Position numbers and translations under genes: made by a program
Notes under the pieces: model-generated
The model's database searches: none
Told to the model about the DNA's origin: nothing
Seen by the model: the letters and a program-made list of their open reading frames with translations, nothing else
Source: Haliea sp963974125
Lineage (GTDB): Bacteria; Pseudomonadota; Gammaproteobacteria; Pseudomonadales; Halieaceae
NCBI GenBank assembly: GCA_963974125.1
Contig: CAXBCH010000005.1
Location: forward strand, 114,198-178,197
Reading direction: 5' to 3'
DNA: 64,000 nucleotides
Shown here: in pieces, positions 8,636 to 16,793 of the stretch
Layout of the letters: each line of letters begins with the position of its first letter
How positions within the stretch are numbered: the first letter of the stretch is position 1

Positions 8636-10102
8636 ATGAAAAGAATAACCACCTATGGATTTGTGTTTGGCAGTGCTGTCTGCGCCGCCACCAGCCATGC
8701 CCAGCAAGGCCCTGCGACCGATGTGGGCCAGGTACTGGCGGATCAGGGGGCACCGCAGTTCATCGTCGATGCCGGCGATGCGATCCGCGCCACCTGCCTG
8801 GAACTGGGTGCCGATGGCCCGCAAACGGGACAGCGCGCAGATCTGTTTAGCCGCTGCAGGGAGATGTCGCTAACCGTTATTGGGACCACGGGGATCACGG
8901 TCCCCCACGGCTATGGCTACACCAGCCTCGACGATTCCTGGAACGCCATTCGCCAGTTTTCCGGCGAAGAGACCTCCAGCCAGTCGCGCCTGGCAACCGA
9001 GAGCAGCAATCGCCAGTTCGCGAACCTGGGCGCACGCATGGATGCCATCCGGCGTGGCGCCCGCACGACCATTTCACCGGTAGCGTTCAATTTCCACGGT
9101 GTGGACCTCGGCGAGGCGCTGGCCGGTGATCTACCGCCGCTGGCCGGAGGCACCGGCGCGGGTGACGAGCGGGATGCCGACACCGGCTGGGCCTGGTTCA
9201 GCAACGGCGCCGTCGGCTGGGGCGACCGCGACGAAACCGACAACGAGGGCGGCTACGACTTCGACTCCTGGGGCATCACCCTGGGCGCCGACTATGCCTT
9301 CGACAGCGGCCTCGCCGTCGGCCTGGCGCTGGGCTACAGCAGCTATGATGTCGACCTGGACCGCACCACGGGCAGCAGCTTTATCAGCAGCTCAGCGGGC
9401 GGCAAGATTGAGAGCGAGGGCTACAGCCTGTCGGGATTCTTTGTCTACGGGATGGAGAACAGCTACGTCAACGGCATTCTCAGCTACGGGCGAAACGATT
9501 TCGACATGGCGCGCAAGGTCCAGTTGACCGCCGCGCCGGGCGCGACAGGCACGGCGCAGGGCCTGGTACTGGACCGCCGCTTCGATGCCAGTACCGACAG
9601 TAACCAGCTTGGCGCCCAGGCCACCGCTGGCTACGTCTTCGGCAGTGGCGCGACCACGGCGGATGTGTATGCCGGCTTCGATTACCTCGACATTGATATC
9701 GACGGCTATCGGGAACGTGAGGTTGATACCGATGGCGGCCTCGCCCTGCGCTATGGCGACCAGGACACCCAGTCAGTGCAATCCATTGTCGGCGTCATGG
9801 TCCGGCATGCGAGCAGCACCGGGTTTGGCGTCCTGCTACCCTACGCCGGGGTCGAATGGCGGCACGAGTTTGACAATGAAGCCCAGACCCTGGACTACAG
9901 CTATGCCTTCGCCCTGCCCGGCAGCGGGGTGCAGTTCCGCTCGCCCACCGATGACCCGGACGAGGACTTCTTTGAACTGACCCTCGGGCTGTCGGCGCAG
10001 TTCGCCAACAACCTGTTTGCCTTCGTGCAGTACAACAGTACCGCGGGGCTGTCGCGCACCAGCGCCAACCTGATCACTTTCGGCTTGCGGGGGGTATTCT
10101 AG
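8636..10102 (+). CDS. autotransporter-domain outer-membrane protein
   Basis: 488-residue protein starting at ATG 8636 after an AGGGGAAGGG ribosome site, with a signal peptide (MKRITTYGFVFGSAVCAATSHA). An N-terminal passenger-like part of about 200 residues includes a short cysteine-containing region. The C-terminal part from about residue 200 has the alternating aromatic/glycine strands of an autotransporter beta-barrel (WGITLGADYAFDSGLAVGLA, GYSLSGFFVYG) and ends in Phe (FGLRGVF), the usual signal for BAM-dependent insertion. The short passenger makes secretion of a large domain unlikely; it may stay as a surface barrel. It is divergent from the kinase gene and followed by an intrinsic terminator. 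Confidence 0.85.
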   Translation: MKRITTYGFVFGSAVCAATSHAQQGPATDVGQVLADQGAPQFIVDAGDAIRATCLELGADGPQTGQRADLFSRCREMSLTVIGTTGITVPHGYGYTSLDDSWNAIRQFSGEETSSQSRLATESSNRQFANLGARMDAIRRGARTTISPVAFNFHGVDLGEALAGDLPPLAGGTGAGDERDADTGWAWFSNGAVGWGDRDETDNEGGYDFDSWGITLGADYAFDSGLAVGLALGYSSYDVDLDRTTGSSFISSSAGGKIESEGYSLSGFFVYGMENSYVNGILSYGRNDFDMARKVQLTAAPGATGTAQGLVLDRRFDASTDSNQLGAQATAGYVFGSGATTADVYAGFDYLDIDIDGYREREVDTDGGLALRYGDQDTQSVQSIVGVMVRHASSTGFGVLLPYAGVEWRHEFDNEAQTLDYSYAFALPGSGVQFRSPTDDPDEDFFELTLGLSAQFANNLFAFVQYNSTAGLSRTSANLITFGLRGVF

Positions 10103-10103
10103 G

Positions 10104-10143
10104 GAAAATCCGAGTACCGTCGGGTTTTTCGGGATTTTCTTTT
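10104..10143 (+). terminator. intrinsic terminator after the autotransporter gene
   Basis: GAAAATCC and GGATTTTC form a stem with one bulge around a short loop, followed by a T-rich tail (CTTTT). It starts two bases after the stop codon. Confidence 0.65.
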
Positions 10144-10222
10144 AAAAACAGTGCACTATCAAAGGCCGAGCGATTCCTGAACGCGAGTTGTGCCAGCGCG
10201 CCACTGGGTTAGGGTAGATCCG

Positions 10223-10942
10223 ATGACGAACCCGGACAACAGGTTGCAGGCCACCCGACGCGAGCCCAAACAGGCCCGTTCGCGGCTGCTCGTGGCGTCC
10301 ATCCGCGAGGCCTGCAGACGCATTCTGCAGCACGGCAGCGTGGACGCCCTTACCGCCCAGCGTATCGCCGATGTGGCTGGTGTCACCATTGGCTCCTTCT
10401 ACCAGTATTACCCCAACAAGGAGGCGGTGCTGCTGGATGTCCTGCTGGAGGATGCCCCCGAGGAAGCCGAGCAGCTCGCCAGCGAAACCCGCTACCTCGG
10501 CGCGCTGCGCTGGCAATCCCTGGAACACACCCTGAGGGAACTGGTGGTGGTCACCTGCCAACGCCACCAGCGTCTGCTGCAGAGTCACGGTCGGGTCTAT
10601 CGCCGTTATCACCGGGAAATCGGCTTCGACACCCTGATCCATGCCAGCGTCCGCCGCTACGTTGCAACCAGCTCACTGGAGGAATGGCTACAGGAACTGC
10701 TGCTGCATCACCGGCCGGAGATGCCGGCGGCGACTGCCTCAATGCGCGCTTTCCTGATTGCCACCACCCTGACCGAGACGACCGCCAGGGCCGTGGATGA
10801 GCACCCGGACTGGCTGGGCAACAGCGCCTTTCGCGCTGAACTGCAGCAGCTTTTGCTGGCCCACGCCCTGCAACCCACAGCTGCAGCCACTGAACCCGTT
10901 CACCCACCACAAGAGAACCCAGACAATGAACTACCAGAATGA
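10223..10942 (+). CDS. TetR/AcrR-family transcriptional regulator
   Basis: 239-residue repressor-like protein. The N-terminal helix-turn-helix is clear (ALTAQRIADVAGVTIGSFY followed by QYYPNKEAVLLDVLL); the C-terminal ligand domain is helical and variable. The ATG at 10223 is preferred over an in-frame GTG at 10190 because the extra residues are not family-like. Its end overlaps the class II aldolase gene by 17 bases, so regulator and enzyme are translationally coupled. It probably controls this three-gene unit; the inducer is unknown. Confidence 0.9.
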   Translation: MTNPDNRLQATRREPKQARSRLLVASIREACRRILQHGSVDALTAQRIADVAGVTIGSFYQYYPNKEAVLLDVLLEDAPEEAEQLASETRYLGALRWQSLEHTLRELVVVTCQRHQRLLQSHGRVYRRYHREIGFDTLIHASVRRYVATSSLEEWLQELLLHHRPEMPAATASMRAFLIATTLTETTARAVDEHPDWLGNSAFRAELQQLLLAHALQPTAAATEPVHPPQENPDNELPE

Positions 10943-11705
10943 CCCCAGCCTGAACTGGAAAGTACTCGCACCGCTGGTGCCGAACCCGGGCCGCTACCCG
11001 ACCCTGCCGGCGCTGACGACGCATCAGGAGCTGGCCCTGCTGTGCCGGGTGCTGTTCCGGGAAGGCTACAACGACCACATAGCCGGCCACATCACCCTGC
11101 GCCAGGATGACGGCACCCTTCTGGTCAACCCCTGGGAGCTGGCCTGGGACGAGGTCTGCGCCTCCGACATCCTCACCATCAATGAACAGGGCGATATCCT
11201 CGACGGTCGCTGGAACGTGACTCCGGCGATCAACGTCCACCGCGACATGCACAGCCTGCGGGAGGACGTCAAGGTGGTGATCCACAATCATCCGGAATGG
11301 GGCTCTGTCTGGGCCGCCTGCAAGCGGGTGCCGCCCATCTACGACCAGACCTCGGCACTGGTGGACAGCGACCCTGTCATCTTCGACGAATACCACGGTA
11401 CCGTGAACGACGAAAAGGAGGGCCGCGCCGCCGTCGAGGCACTGGGCGAGCACAAATGGGCCCTGCTGGCCAACCACGGCGTGTTCCTGGTCGGCAAGGA
11501 TGTGCGCCAGGCACACCTGCGCGCCATCACCCTGGAGTGGCGCTGCCGCCTCGCCTGGCGGGTGGAGGCACTGGGCAACGGCCAGCCTCTGGATCAGAAA
11601 ACCGCCGCGGCTACCGGCCACATGACCGACAGCAATGGCTTTCCCTTCCTCTGGGAAGCCATGGCCCGGCGGGAAATCCGCCGCGATCCGCGAGTGCTGG
11701 AATAG
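10926..11705 (+). CDS. class II aldolase/adducin-family protein
   Basis: 259-residue protein of the class II aldolase/adducin family (fuculose-phosphate aldolase-like fold). Zinc ligands can be picked out: His120 and His122 in VIHNHPEWG and His184 in LANHGVFLVG. Members range from sugar-phosphate aldolases to decarboxylases; the long N-terminal part and lack of a clear sugar-phosphate signature leave the substrate open. It starts inside the end of the TetR gene and is followed after about 50 bases by a TauD/TfdA dioxygenase, so the two enzymes probably act in one catabolic route. Confidence 0.85.
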   Translation: MNYQNDPSLNWKVLAPLVPNPGRYPTLPALTTHQELALLCRVLFREGYNDHIAGHITLRQDDGTLLVNPWELAWDEVCASDILTINEQGDILDGRWNVTPAINVHRDMHSLREDVKVVIHNHPEWGSVWAACKRVPPIYDQTSALVDSDPVIFDEYHGTVNDEKEGRAAVEALGEHKWALLANHGVFLVGKDVRQAHLRAITLEWRCRLAWRVEALGNGQPLDQKTAAATGHMTDSNGFPFLWEAMARREIRRDPRVLE

Positions 11706-11754
11706 GCACCCGACCCTGCTTTTTGTGTTCACGATTACGGATTGAGGAAACCCC

Positions 11755-12681
11755 ATGACATTGACCGTCACCCCCCTGAAGAACATCGGCGCCGAGGTGA
11801 GCGGCTTCGATATCACCCAGCCCCTCAGCGAAGCTGTGGAACAGGAACTGCGCGACCTCTGGTATGAATATGGAATACTGCTGTTCCGCGGCCAGACCAT
11901 CACCCCGGAGAACCAGATCGAGTTCAGCCGCATCTTCGGGCCGCTGGAACTGCACCCGCTGAAGGTAAAGACCTCCGATGAATACCCGGAACTCTTTGTG
12001 CTGGAAAACGGCACCGACAAGGACAACTACATGCTGGCCCGTTACAACGGCGAGCCCATCGTCGGCCGGCTGGACTGGCACATGGACCTGCACTACACCG
12101 CCCGCCCCAACCACGGCGCGGTGCTGACGGCGGTGCAAGTGCCCTCCAGCGAGGGCCTCACCGGCTTCGGCGACCTGGCCATGGCCTGGGATGCCCTGGA
12201 CGAGGAAACCCGGGCCCTGCTGGAAAAACTGGAAGTCGCCTACAGCTTCAGCATGCAGCGCAAGCACATGCGCTATGTGAATCTTGAAGGCTACCAACCG
12301 GGGGAAAACCTGCCCCGCAAGCCCTCGGATATCGGCTTTCCCGACTTCGCCGACGCCGTGTATCCCGCCGTGGTCACCCACCCGGTCAGCGGGCGCAAGG
12401 TACTGGAGATTGTCGAGCAGTTCCTCGACCGGGTCATTACCCCACAGAAATTCGGCCTTTCCAACGACGAGTCCATCGAATTGCTGGAGCGCCTGGTGGC
12501 CCACACCCGCAAGCCCGAGTTCCACTATTTCCACCAGTGGCAGGAAGGCGACATGATCCTCTGGGACAACTGGCGCATCATGCACTGCGCCACCGGCACC
12601 CCCCCGGGCGTACGCCGGGTCATCAACCGCACCACCATCATGGGCGAGGTGACCCTGGGGCGGGTGCTGGACGGGGAGTGA
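11755..12681 (+). CDS. TauD/TfdA-family 2-oxoglutarate-dependent dioxygenase
   Basis: 308-residue Fe(II)/2-oxoglutarate dioxygenase. The iron triad is visible: His109 and Asp111 in DWHMDLHYT and distal His277 in WRIMHCATG; Arg288 (GVRRVINR) is placed to bind 2-oxoglutarate. Family members open taurine, alkyl sulfates, 2,4-D and related acids by hydroxylation. The length and the RIFGPLELHPL block are family-typical, but the substrate is not decidable. It lies downstream of the TetR and class II aldolase genes on the same strand. Confidence 0.92.
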   Translation: MTLTVTPLKNIGAEVSGFDITQPLSEAVEQELRDLWYEYGILLFRGQTITPENQIEFSRIFGPLELHPLKVKTSDEYPELFVLENGTDKDNYMLARYNGEPIVGRLDWHMDLHYTARPNHGAVLTAVQVPSSEGLTGFGDLAMAWDALDEETRALLEKLEVAYSFSMQRKHMRYVNLEGYQPGENLPRKPSDIGFPDFADAVYPAVVTHPVSGRKVLEIVEQFLDRVITPQKFGLSNDESIELLERLVAHTRKPEFHYFHQWQEGDMILWDNWRIMHCATGTPPGVRRVINRTTIMGEVTLGRVLDGE

Positions 12682-12730
12682 GGTGGGGTCGAGCCACGCG
12701 CTTGTCCGAGGCAAGGACTTTGGTCATGCC

Positions 12731-13735
12731 TCAGTCCTTGCTCGCGTCTGGCTCTCTCAAAAGGATAAAATGCTCAATCAGCCGGATCATCAATGTTTTC
12801 TGATTCGGCAAGCTCTCCGCGACCAGCAGCGCCAGGGCCACCAGGGTGTTGTCGTTTATCAACTGCTCCACCGGCCGCGCCAACAACATCTGGTTCCTGC
12901 GCAGGTACCACAGGAAGAGAAATGAGCCACAACGCTTGTTGCCATCGGCCAGTGGATGATTTTTGATCACGAAGTAGAGAAGGTGTGCGGCACGACTGGC
13001 AATGTTGGGGTAGAACAGCTCATCACCGAAGCCCTGCTCAATCGTGGCCAAGGCCGATGACAGCCCCTCACCGCGAACTTGACCGAACAGCTCCGTGGCC
13101 TCGCTCTTGCCAATGAGGATTTGCTTCAAGTCACCAATCGCAGCCAGGGCTTCATCCAGCGCCAGAGGGTGCATATCCAGCTGCTTGATGTCGACTTCCG
13201 CCAGAACCTGCTCGTCATAGCCCTGGAGCAGGCTCCAGGAACGGGCATAATCGCTGATCACCCGGGCCACGGCCTCGCCTTCGGAGGACACCAGACCCTG
13301 GTTTGCGAGGGTACGACTGAGGAGGTCCAGTGCCTGCTCGAACTCAATACCGCGCTCTTCCAGGCGGCGCTGGTTGAGGGTATAGCCATGTACCAGATGG
13401 TCCCTCAGGGTACGGGTGGCCCATTGGCGAAATTGGATTCCACGTGGGGACTTGACGCGATAGCCAATGGATATAACGACATCAAGGTTGTAGTGCTCAA
13501 CCTGATAACTTTTCCCATCCTCGGCAGTATGTGCAAATTTTGCACATACTGTCTCGCGATCGAGTTCACCCTCCCTGAATACATTGCGGACATGTTTTGT
13601 TACCACCGAACGCTCACGTCCGAAAAGCTCGCACATCTGCGCCTGATTTAACCAGACAGTCTCCCGATCCAGCGCGACTTCCAGCCGGGCCTCGCCATCA
13701 CTTGAAGTAAAAATCCTTATCTGCTGCTCTGACAT
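12731..13735 (-). CDS. RhuM-like protein with Fic/Doc domain (toxin-like)
   Basis: 334-residue two-part protein. Residues 1-125 match the RhuM virulence-protein family (VWLNQAQMCELFGRERSVV, then AKFAHTAEDGKSYQVEHYNL and GYRVKSPRGIQFRQWA). The C-terminal part is a Fic/Doc domain with the motif HPLADGNKR (260-268), close to Doc (HxFxDGNKR), whose phage P1 relative phosphorylates EF-Tu. A middle helical segment may contribute self-inhibition, but no clear (S/T)xxxE(G/N) helix could be assigned. No Phd-like antitoxin gene is adjacent. It sits beside an IS-scarred region, which suggests accessory status. Confidence 0.85.
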   Translation of the reverse strand: MSEQQIRIFTSSDGEARLEVALDRETVWLNQAQMCELFGRERSVVTKHVRNVFREGELDRETVCAKFAHTAEDGKSYQVEHYNLDVVISIGYRVKSPRGIQFRQWATRTLRDHLVHGYTLNQRRLEERGIEFEQALDLLSRTLANQGLVSSEGEAVARVISDYARSWSLLQGYDEQVLAEVDIKQLDMHPLALDEALAAIGDLKQILIGKSEATELFGQVRGEGLSSALATIEQGFGDELFYPNIASRAAHLLYFVIKNHPLADGNKRCGSFLFLWYLRRNQMLLARPVEQLINDNTLVALALLVAESLPNQKTLMIRLIEHFILLREPDASKD

Positions 13736-14032
13736 AGCCTCTCACCGCCAGCGCTGACTCAGGCAACAGAATAGCGACTACGGAGTCCGGAGACATCCAT
13801 CAAATTCATCCATCTATGCCTGGCTCGCCTGTTGGTTGCAGTGTAAATCCAGTCGCAGGGGTAATTTCAGCAGCTGCGGATGTCCTCGCTCCAAAGCTCC
13901 AGGGGCAACTCAATGAATTCCCGTATCAGGGCGATGCAGTCGGAATCGTTCAAAACCTCTGCGTCGAGGCCACCCGCCTGGCCGACAGTACAACGGCCTG
14001 ATTCACCTGCAATTTCCTGTGGGCCTGCCACT
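13736..14032. other. intergenic stretch without a supported gene
   Basis: About 300 bases between the Fic/Doc start and the first monooxygenase remnant. Short frames exist on both strands (for example a minus-strand frame over 13870-14000) but none resembles a family I recognise or has a good ribosome site. It probably contains decayed accessory DNA. Confidence 0.5.
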
Positions 14033-14192
14033 GATTACACTGGCAAGCGGGTACTGGTGATCGGCTCCGGCGCCACCGCGGCCACCGTCATCCCGGCCCT
14101 GGCCGAAAAGGCCGCGCACGTGACCATGCTGCAGCGCTCGCCGACCTACTTCTTCTGCGGCGAGAACAGGAATGAACTGGCCGATCGCCTAG
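14033..14192 (+). pseudogene. flavin monooxygenase (Baeyer-Villiger type) internal fragment
   Basis: The plus frame from 14033 reads DYTGKRVLVIGSGATAATV and continues through VTMLQRSPTYFF, the NADPH-binding Rossmann segment of class B flavoprotein monooxygenases (GxGxxA loop, then the QRSPTY block). The N-terminal FAD domain is absent upstream, and the frame runs into the IS element at the CTAG at 14189-14192. It is a remnant, not a functional gene. Confidence 0.8.
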
Positions 14193-15546
14193 CAGGTTGC
14201 TGAAAAAGGCATGATTTTGACGCACTCAACTTCCTCGTCGTTCCATGTCTCAAGTTTGGTCAACGGCGAGTCGGATTCGTGGCAACCTCGCCGGATTGGG
14301 GATCCGGGGCCGATTTCCGTTGCGGCAGGGTCATTCACAGCCTCTATCGTCTCCATAAGCCGCTCATGGGCGCTATCGATTCCCCGTATCCCCTCACCAC
14401 GCCGCCTCGGGCAGCAGATTTCTGATACGTATGAGATTGTAGGCAGCCATCACCCTCAGGAAGTCCTGTCTTACCCGAGTCAGACCTCTGAACTTTGTCT
14501 GCCTGAGCCCGCCGATCTGTTTGGCCCAGCCAAAAGGTTCCTCCACTCGTTTGCGCACCCGCTGGCTGATTTCGTAGCCCGCATGACGGGTCGTTCTACC
14601 GTCAACCGCAGACCCGCCTGCACGCTTCAGGTTTTGGGCAACGTGCGGGGTAACATCCAGGAACCTCAACACGTCGACAAACTCCCGTGTGTCGTACCCC
14701 TTGTCAGCTCCCAGTGTCGCCCCGCTTTTCAGTACCGCCGCCATGTCGATTGCTGCATCGCGCTCGGCAGTGCCGGTGGCCAAGGTGAGATCGGCATTGA
14801 CCAGCAGGCCATTGCGGTTCTCCATCAGGGTATGTCCGGTGTAGCTGGGGCGCGCCCCCATACCCTGGCCCTTGGAAGCGAGCAGGGCCTCGGGATCCGT
14901 GCGCGAGGCATGGGTCTTGTTGCTTCGCTTCTCGCCGTGGAAGTTGCGGCCCGCGTTGCGACCGACACCATCAGGATTGTCATCGTCCGAGCCGTCCTTG
15001 CGGCGAACACTTTTGTGGGACGCCCAGGCAGCGATCAAAGTGCCATCAACGCTGAAATGGTCGTTGGACGTGAGGCTACGCCGGCGGGCCATCTCGACGA
15101 TTTCCTCGAACAGGCGGCGCCCGATGTCGGCCTGCGCCAGCCGGTCCCGATTCTTGGAAAAGGTCGAGGGGTTCCACACGGGCTCGTCAACACTCAAGCC
15201 AACGAACCAGCGGAACATCAGGTTGTAGTCCAGCTGCTCCATCAGCTGCCGCTCGCTGCGAATCGAATAGAACACCTGCAGCAAGGAAGCGCGGATAAGA
15301 CGCTCAGGCGGAATGGATGGCCGGCCGCAGTCTGCGTAGATCTCGTCAAAAACCGAGTCCAGATTGGTCAACGCCTCATCGACCAGCTTGCGCATTTTGC
15401 GGATCGGGTGGCGCTTGGAAATGCGCTGTTCCAGCGACACATAACTGAACAAGTCACCGCCTTCCTGGTAATCACCGCGCATTGTTTGGTCTCCAACCTG
15501 CGATTGCGCTATTTTCCCTCATTCGAGGGACTTTTTCAGCAACCTG
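14193..15546. mobile_element. IS5-family-type insertion sequence, complete
   Basis: 1354-bp element bounded by perfect terminal inverted repeats: CAGGTTGCTGAAAAA at 14193-14207 and its reverse complement at 15532-15546. A direct repeat CTAG flanks it (14189-14192 and 15547-15550), matching the YTAR target preference of IS5-family elements. It holds one intact transposase gene on the minus strand and about 200 non-coding bases at the left end. It is inserted between two monooxygenase remnants. Confidence 0.92.
14394..15482 (-). CDS. IS5-family-type DDE transposase
   Basis: 362-residue transposase. The N-terminal InsH/DUF772-type domain is clear (RISKRHPIRKMRKLVDEAL, then RPSIPPERLIRASLLQVFY). 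The catalytic DDE set can be placed in FSVDGTLIAAW, ADKGYDTREF and the C-terminal RVEEPFGWAK segment. The frame is uninterrupted, so the element may still be active. Start is the ATG at 15482, about 50 bases inside the right inverted repeat. Confidence 0.92.
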   Translation of the reverse strand: MRGDYQEGGDLFSYVSLEQRISKRHPIRKMRKLVDEALTNLDSVFDEIYADCGRPSIPPERLIRASLLQVFYSIRSERQLMEQLDYNLMFRWFVGLSVDEPVWNPSTFSKNRDRLAQADIGRRLFEEIVEMARRRSLTSNDHFSVDGTLIAAWASHKSVRRKDGSDDDNPDGVGRNAGRNFHGEKRSNKTHASRTDPEALLASKGQGMGARPSYTGHTLMENRNGLLVNADLTLATGTAERDAAIDMAAVLKSGATLGADKGYDTREFVDVLRFLDVTPHVAQNLKRAGGSAVDGRTTRHAGYEISQRVRKRVEEPFGWAKQIGGLRQTKFRGLTRVRQDFLRVMAAYNLIRIRNLLPEAAW

Positions 15547-15550
15547 CTAG

Positions 15551-15700
15551 TGGCGCCACAACCAGGATTACTGGGCAGAGAGGGAGGAGGTTCCGGCCAT
15601 TGACCTCGACGGCAGCGAGTTTGTCTATGACGGCAACAGGCGGCGTGAATCGGGCACCTCTCGCGGCAGTCCCGGGGATCGTGTGGATAATTGCGCATGA
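15551..15700 (+). pseudogene. flavin monooxygenase C-terminal fragment
   Basis: Directly after the right CTAG, the plus frame reads WRHNQDYWAEREEVPAIDL and DGSEFVYD, which resembles the extreme C-terminus of Baeyer-Villiger-type monooxygenases (HxQDYW...E.P..DLDD..F.Y). It then drifts to a stop at 15700. The roughly 250 residues that should lie between this and the upstream fragment are missing, and the frames do not join across the CTAG. The assignment rests on remembered family C-termini. Confidence 0.6.
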
Positions 15701-15746
15701 GCGACTACACTCTCGAGAGAGTGGTGATCGAACAGGAGGCAAGAAT

Positions 15747-16250
15747 ATGCACAATCGTGATGCAACAGTTGAGGCTCGTCGGCGCTTTATAACGCTTGTG
15801 GGCGGCAGCGCGTTGCTGGCACCCTTCGTCGGCCTGGCTGGCTGCGGCGGTAGCGATGAGCCACGCACACCGGCCACGACCGGTGACGGCAGCAGCACCC
15901 CGCCCACCACCGACAAGGCTTCAGAACGGACGGCGGCCGCGAAGACCACCGCGGAAAAATCCCCCGCCAACGCCGATGACGCGCAGGCCAGCTCGCAGGG
16001 AGCGGGTGATAACGGGTCCATGCCCAAGCTCAGTGAAGACGATCCCCAGGCCAAAAATCTGGCCTATGTTCACAACGCGGACGATGTAATAGCGAGCGAA
16101 CAGCCGCGTTACGAGCAGGGCCAGGCGTGCAGCAATTGCCAGCTCTATCAGGGAACGGCGAACGACGAGTGGGCGGGATGCCCGTTGTTTGCGGGCAAGC
16201 GGGTGAAGGGAACTGGCTGGTGCAACGCCTATGCCCCGCAATCCGGTTGA
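15747..16250 (+). CDS. high-potential iron-sulfur protein (HiPIP)
   Basis: 167-residue electron carrier starting at ATG 15747 after an AGGAGG ribosome site. The leader has twin arginines (RRRFITLVGGSALLAPF) for Tat export and also a lipobox, LAGC, at residues 30-33, so the mature protein may be a lipoprotein. A low-complexity Thr/Ala/Ser/Asp linker follows (about 35-95). The C-terminal HiPIP domain has the four cluster cysteines in the pattern CSNC, GCPLF, WCNAY. HiPIPs pass electrons in the periplasm between bc1 and oxidases or reaction centres. The tatABC genes at 57.0-58.3 kb would supply its export path. Confidence 0.92.
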   Translation: MHNRDATVEARRRFITLVGGSALLAPFVGLAGCGGSDEPRTPATTGDGSSTPPTTDKASERTAAAKTTAEKSPANADDAQASSQGAGDNGSMPKLSEDDPQAKNLAYVHNADDVIASEQPRYEQGQACSNCQLYQGTANDEWAGCPLFAGKRVKGTGWCNAYAPQSG

Positions 16251-16320
16251 CCAGGGTTTAACGGTGACTGGCCGTCGGGGATGACGTTCCCGATGCGACC
16301 GGAATTGACCGAGGGGTAAA

Positions 16321-16397
16321 TGGTCGGTGTGAGAGGATTCGAACCTCCGACCCCTTCCTCCCGAAGGAAGTGCGCTACCAGGCTGCGCTACACACCG
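16321..16397 (-). tRNA. tRNA-Pro (anticodon CGG)
   Basis: 77 bases on the minus strand fold as a full cloverleaf: acceptor CGGTGTG/CACACCG, D-arm GCGC...GCGC, anticodon stem CTTCC/GGAAG with loop TTCGGGA (anticodon CGG), T-arm GGAGG-TTCGAAT-CCTCT, and an encoded CCA end. It closely matches E. coli proK-type tRNA-Pro(CGG). Confidence 0.97.
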
Positions 16398-16413
16398 TAG
16401 TTTGAGGCGGGCA

Positions 16414-16442
16414 AATATACCAGAGCGGCGTCCGCGAACCAA
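16414..16442 (-). promoter_or_regulatory. promoter of tRNA-Pro
   Basis: On the minus strand, -35 TTGGTT (16437-16442) and -10 TATATT (16414-16419) are 17 bases apart, with the -10 about 16 bases upstream of the mature tRNA 5' end. Confidence 0.65.
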
Positions 16443-16458
16443 GAGGCTGCTGGCCACC

Positions 16459-16495
16459 AAAAAAACTGCCCTCCCCTGCAGGGGAGCGGGGCAGG
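16459..16495 (-). terminator. intrinsic terminator after the DUF3094 gene
   Basis: Minus strand: CTGCCC and TCCCC pair with GGGGA and GGGCAG around a TGCA loop, followed by seven T residues. It separates the DUF3094 transcript from the tRNA-Pro promoter. Confidence 0.8.
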
Positions 16496-16507
16496 GGTTA
16501 TTTCAGC

Positions 16508-16723
16508 CTAGTAGATTCCCGCCCATCTGGCGATCACCTGGCTCAGCAGGCTGAAGCCGGTGACGACCGCCACCAATAGAAAAACCAGACGCAGGGGTTT
16601 GAAGGGCTTGCGCTCGACCGCATTGACGCCGCTGGACACAAACGCGTCTACCTTGGCCTGGTCCTCGGGGTAGAGGCGGGGCTCGTTATCCGCCTGCTCG
16701 TGCTGAACTTTGGGTTCCGACAT
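16508..16723 (-). CDS. DUF3094-family small membrane protein
   Basis: 71-residue protein. ATG 16723 is placed four bases after a GGAGGA ribosome site. The conserved RLYPEDQAKVDAFVSSGVN and VERKPFKPLRL blocks match the DUF3094 family known from Pseudomonas and relatives, followed by a single C-terminal membrane helix (VFLLVAVVTGFSLLSQVIA). Function is unknown. It is transcribed separately and ends at an intrinsic terminator. Confidence 0.8.
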   Translation of the reverse strand: MSEPKVQHEQADNEPRLYPEDQAKVDAFVSSGVNAVERKPFKPLRLVFLLVAVVTGFSLLSQVIARWAGIY

Positions 16724-16793
16724 AACATCCTCCCGGAAGCGAGACCGGTATTCTCCCCGCTCCCGGTGCAAAAGTCACTGTCCGCGCACTGGC

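Noticed and set aside
12711..12741. Intrinsic terminator between the TauD gene and the Fic/Doc gene
   Set aside because: GCAAGGACT and AGTCCTTGC form a 9-base inverted repeat, but there is no T-run on either side and it overlaps the Fic/Doc coding end.
13860..14010. Short minus-strand frame as a possible small gene or antitoxin for the Fic/Doc protein
   Set aside because: No convincing start with a ribosome site, no family resemblance, and the distance and direction do not suggest pairing.
14211..15746. Long plus-strand open frame leading into the HiPIP gene
   Set aside because: It reads antisense through the whole transposase and across the IS end; only the part from ATG 15747 has family homology and a ribosome site.
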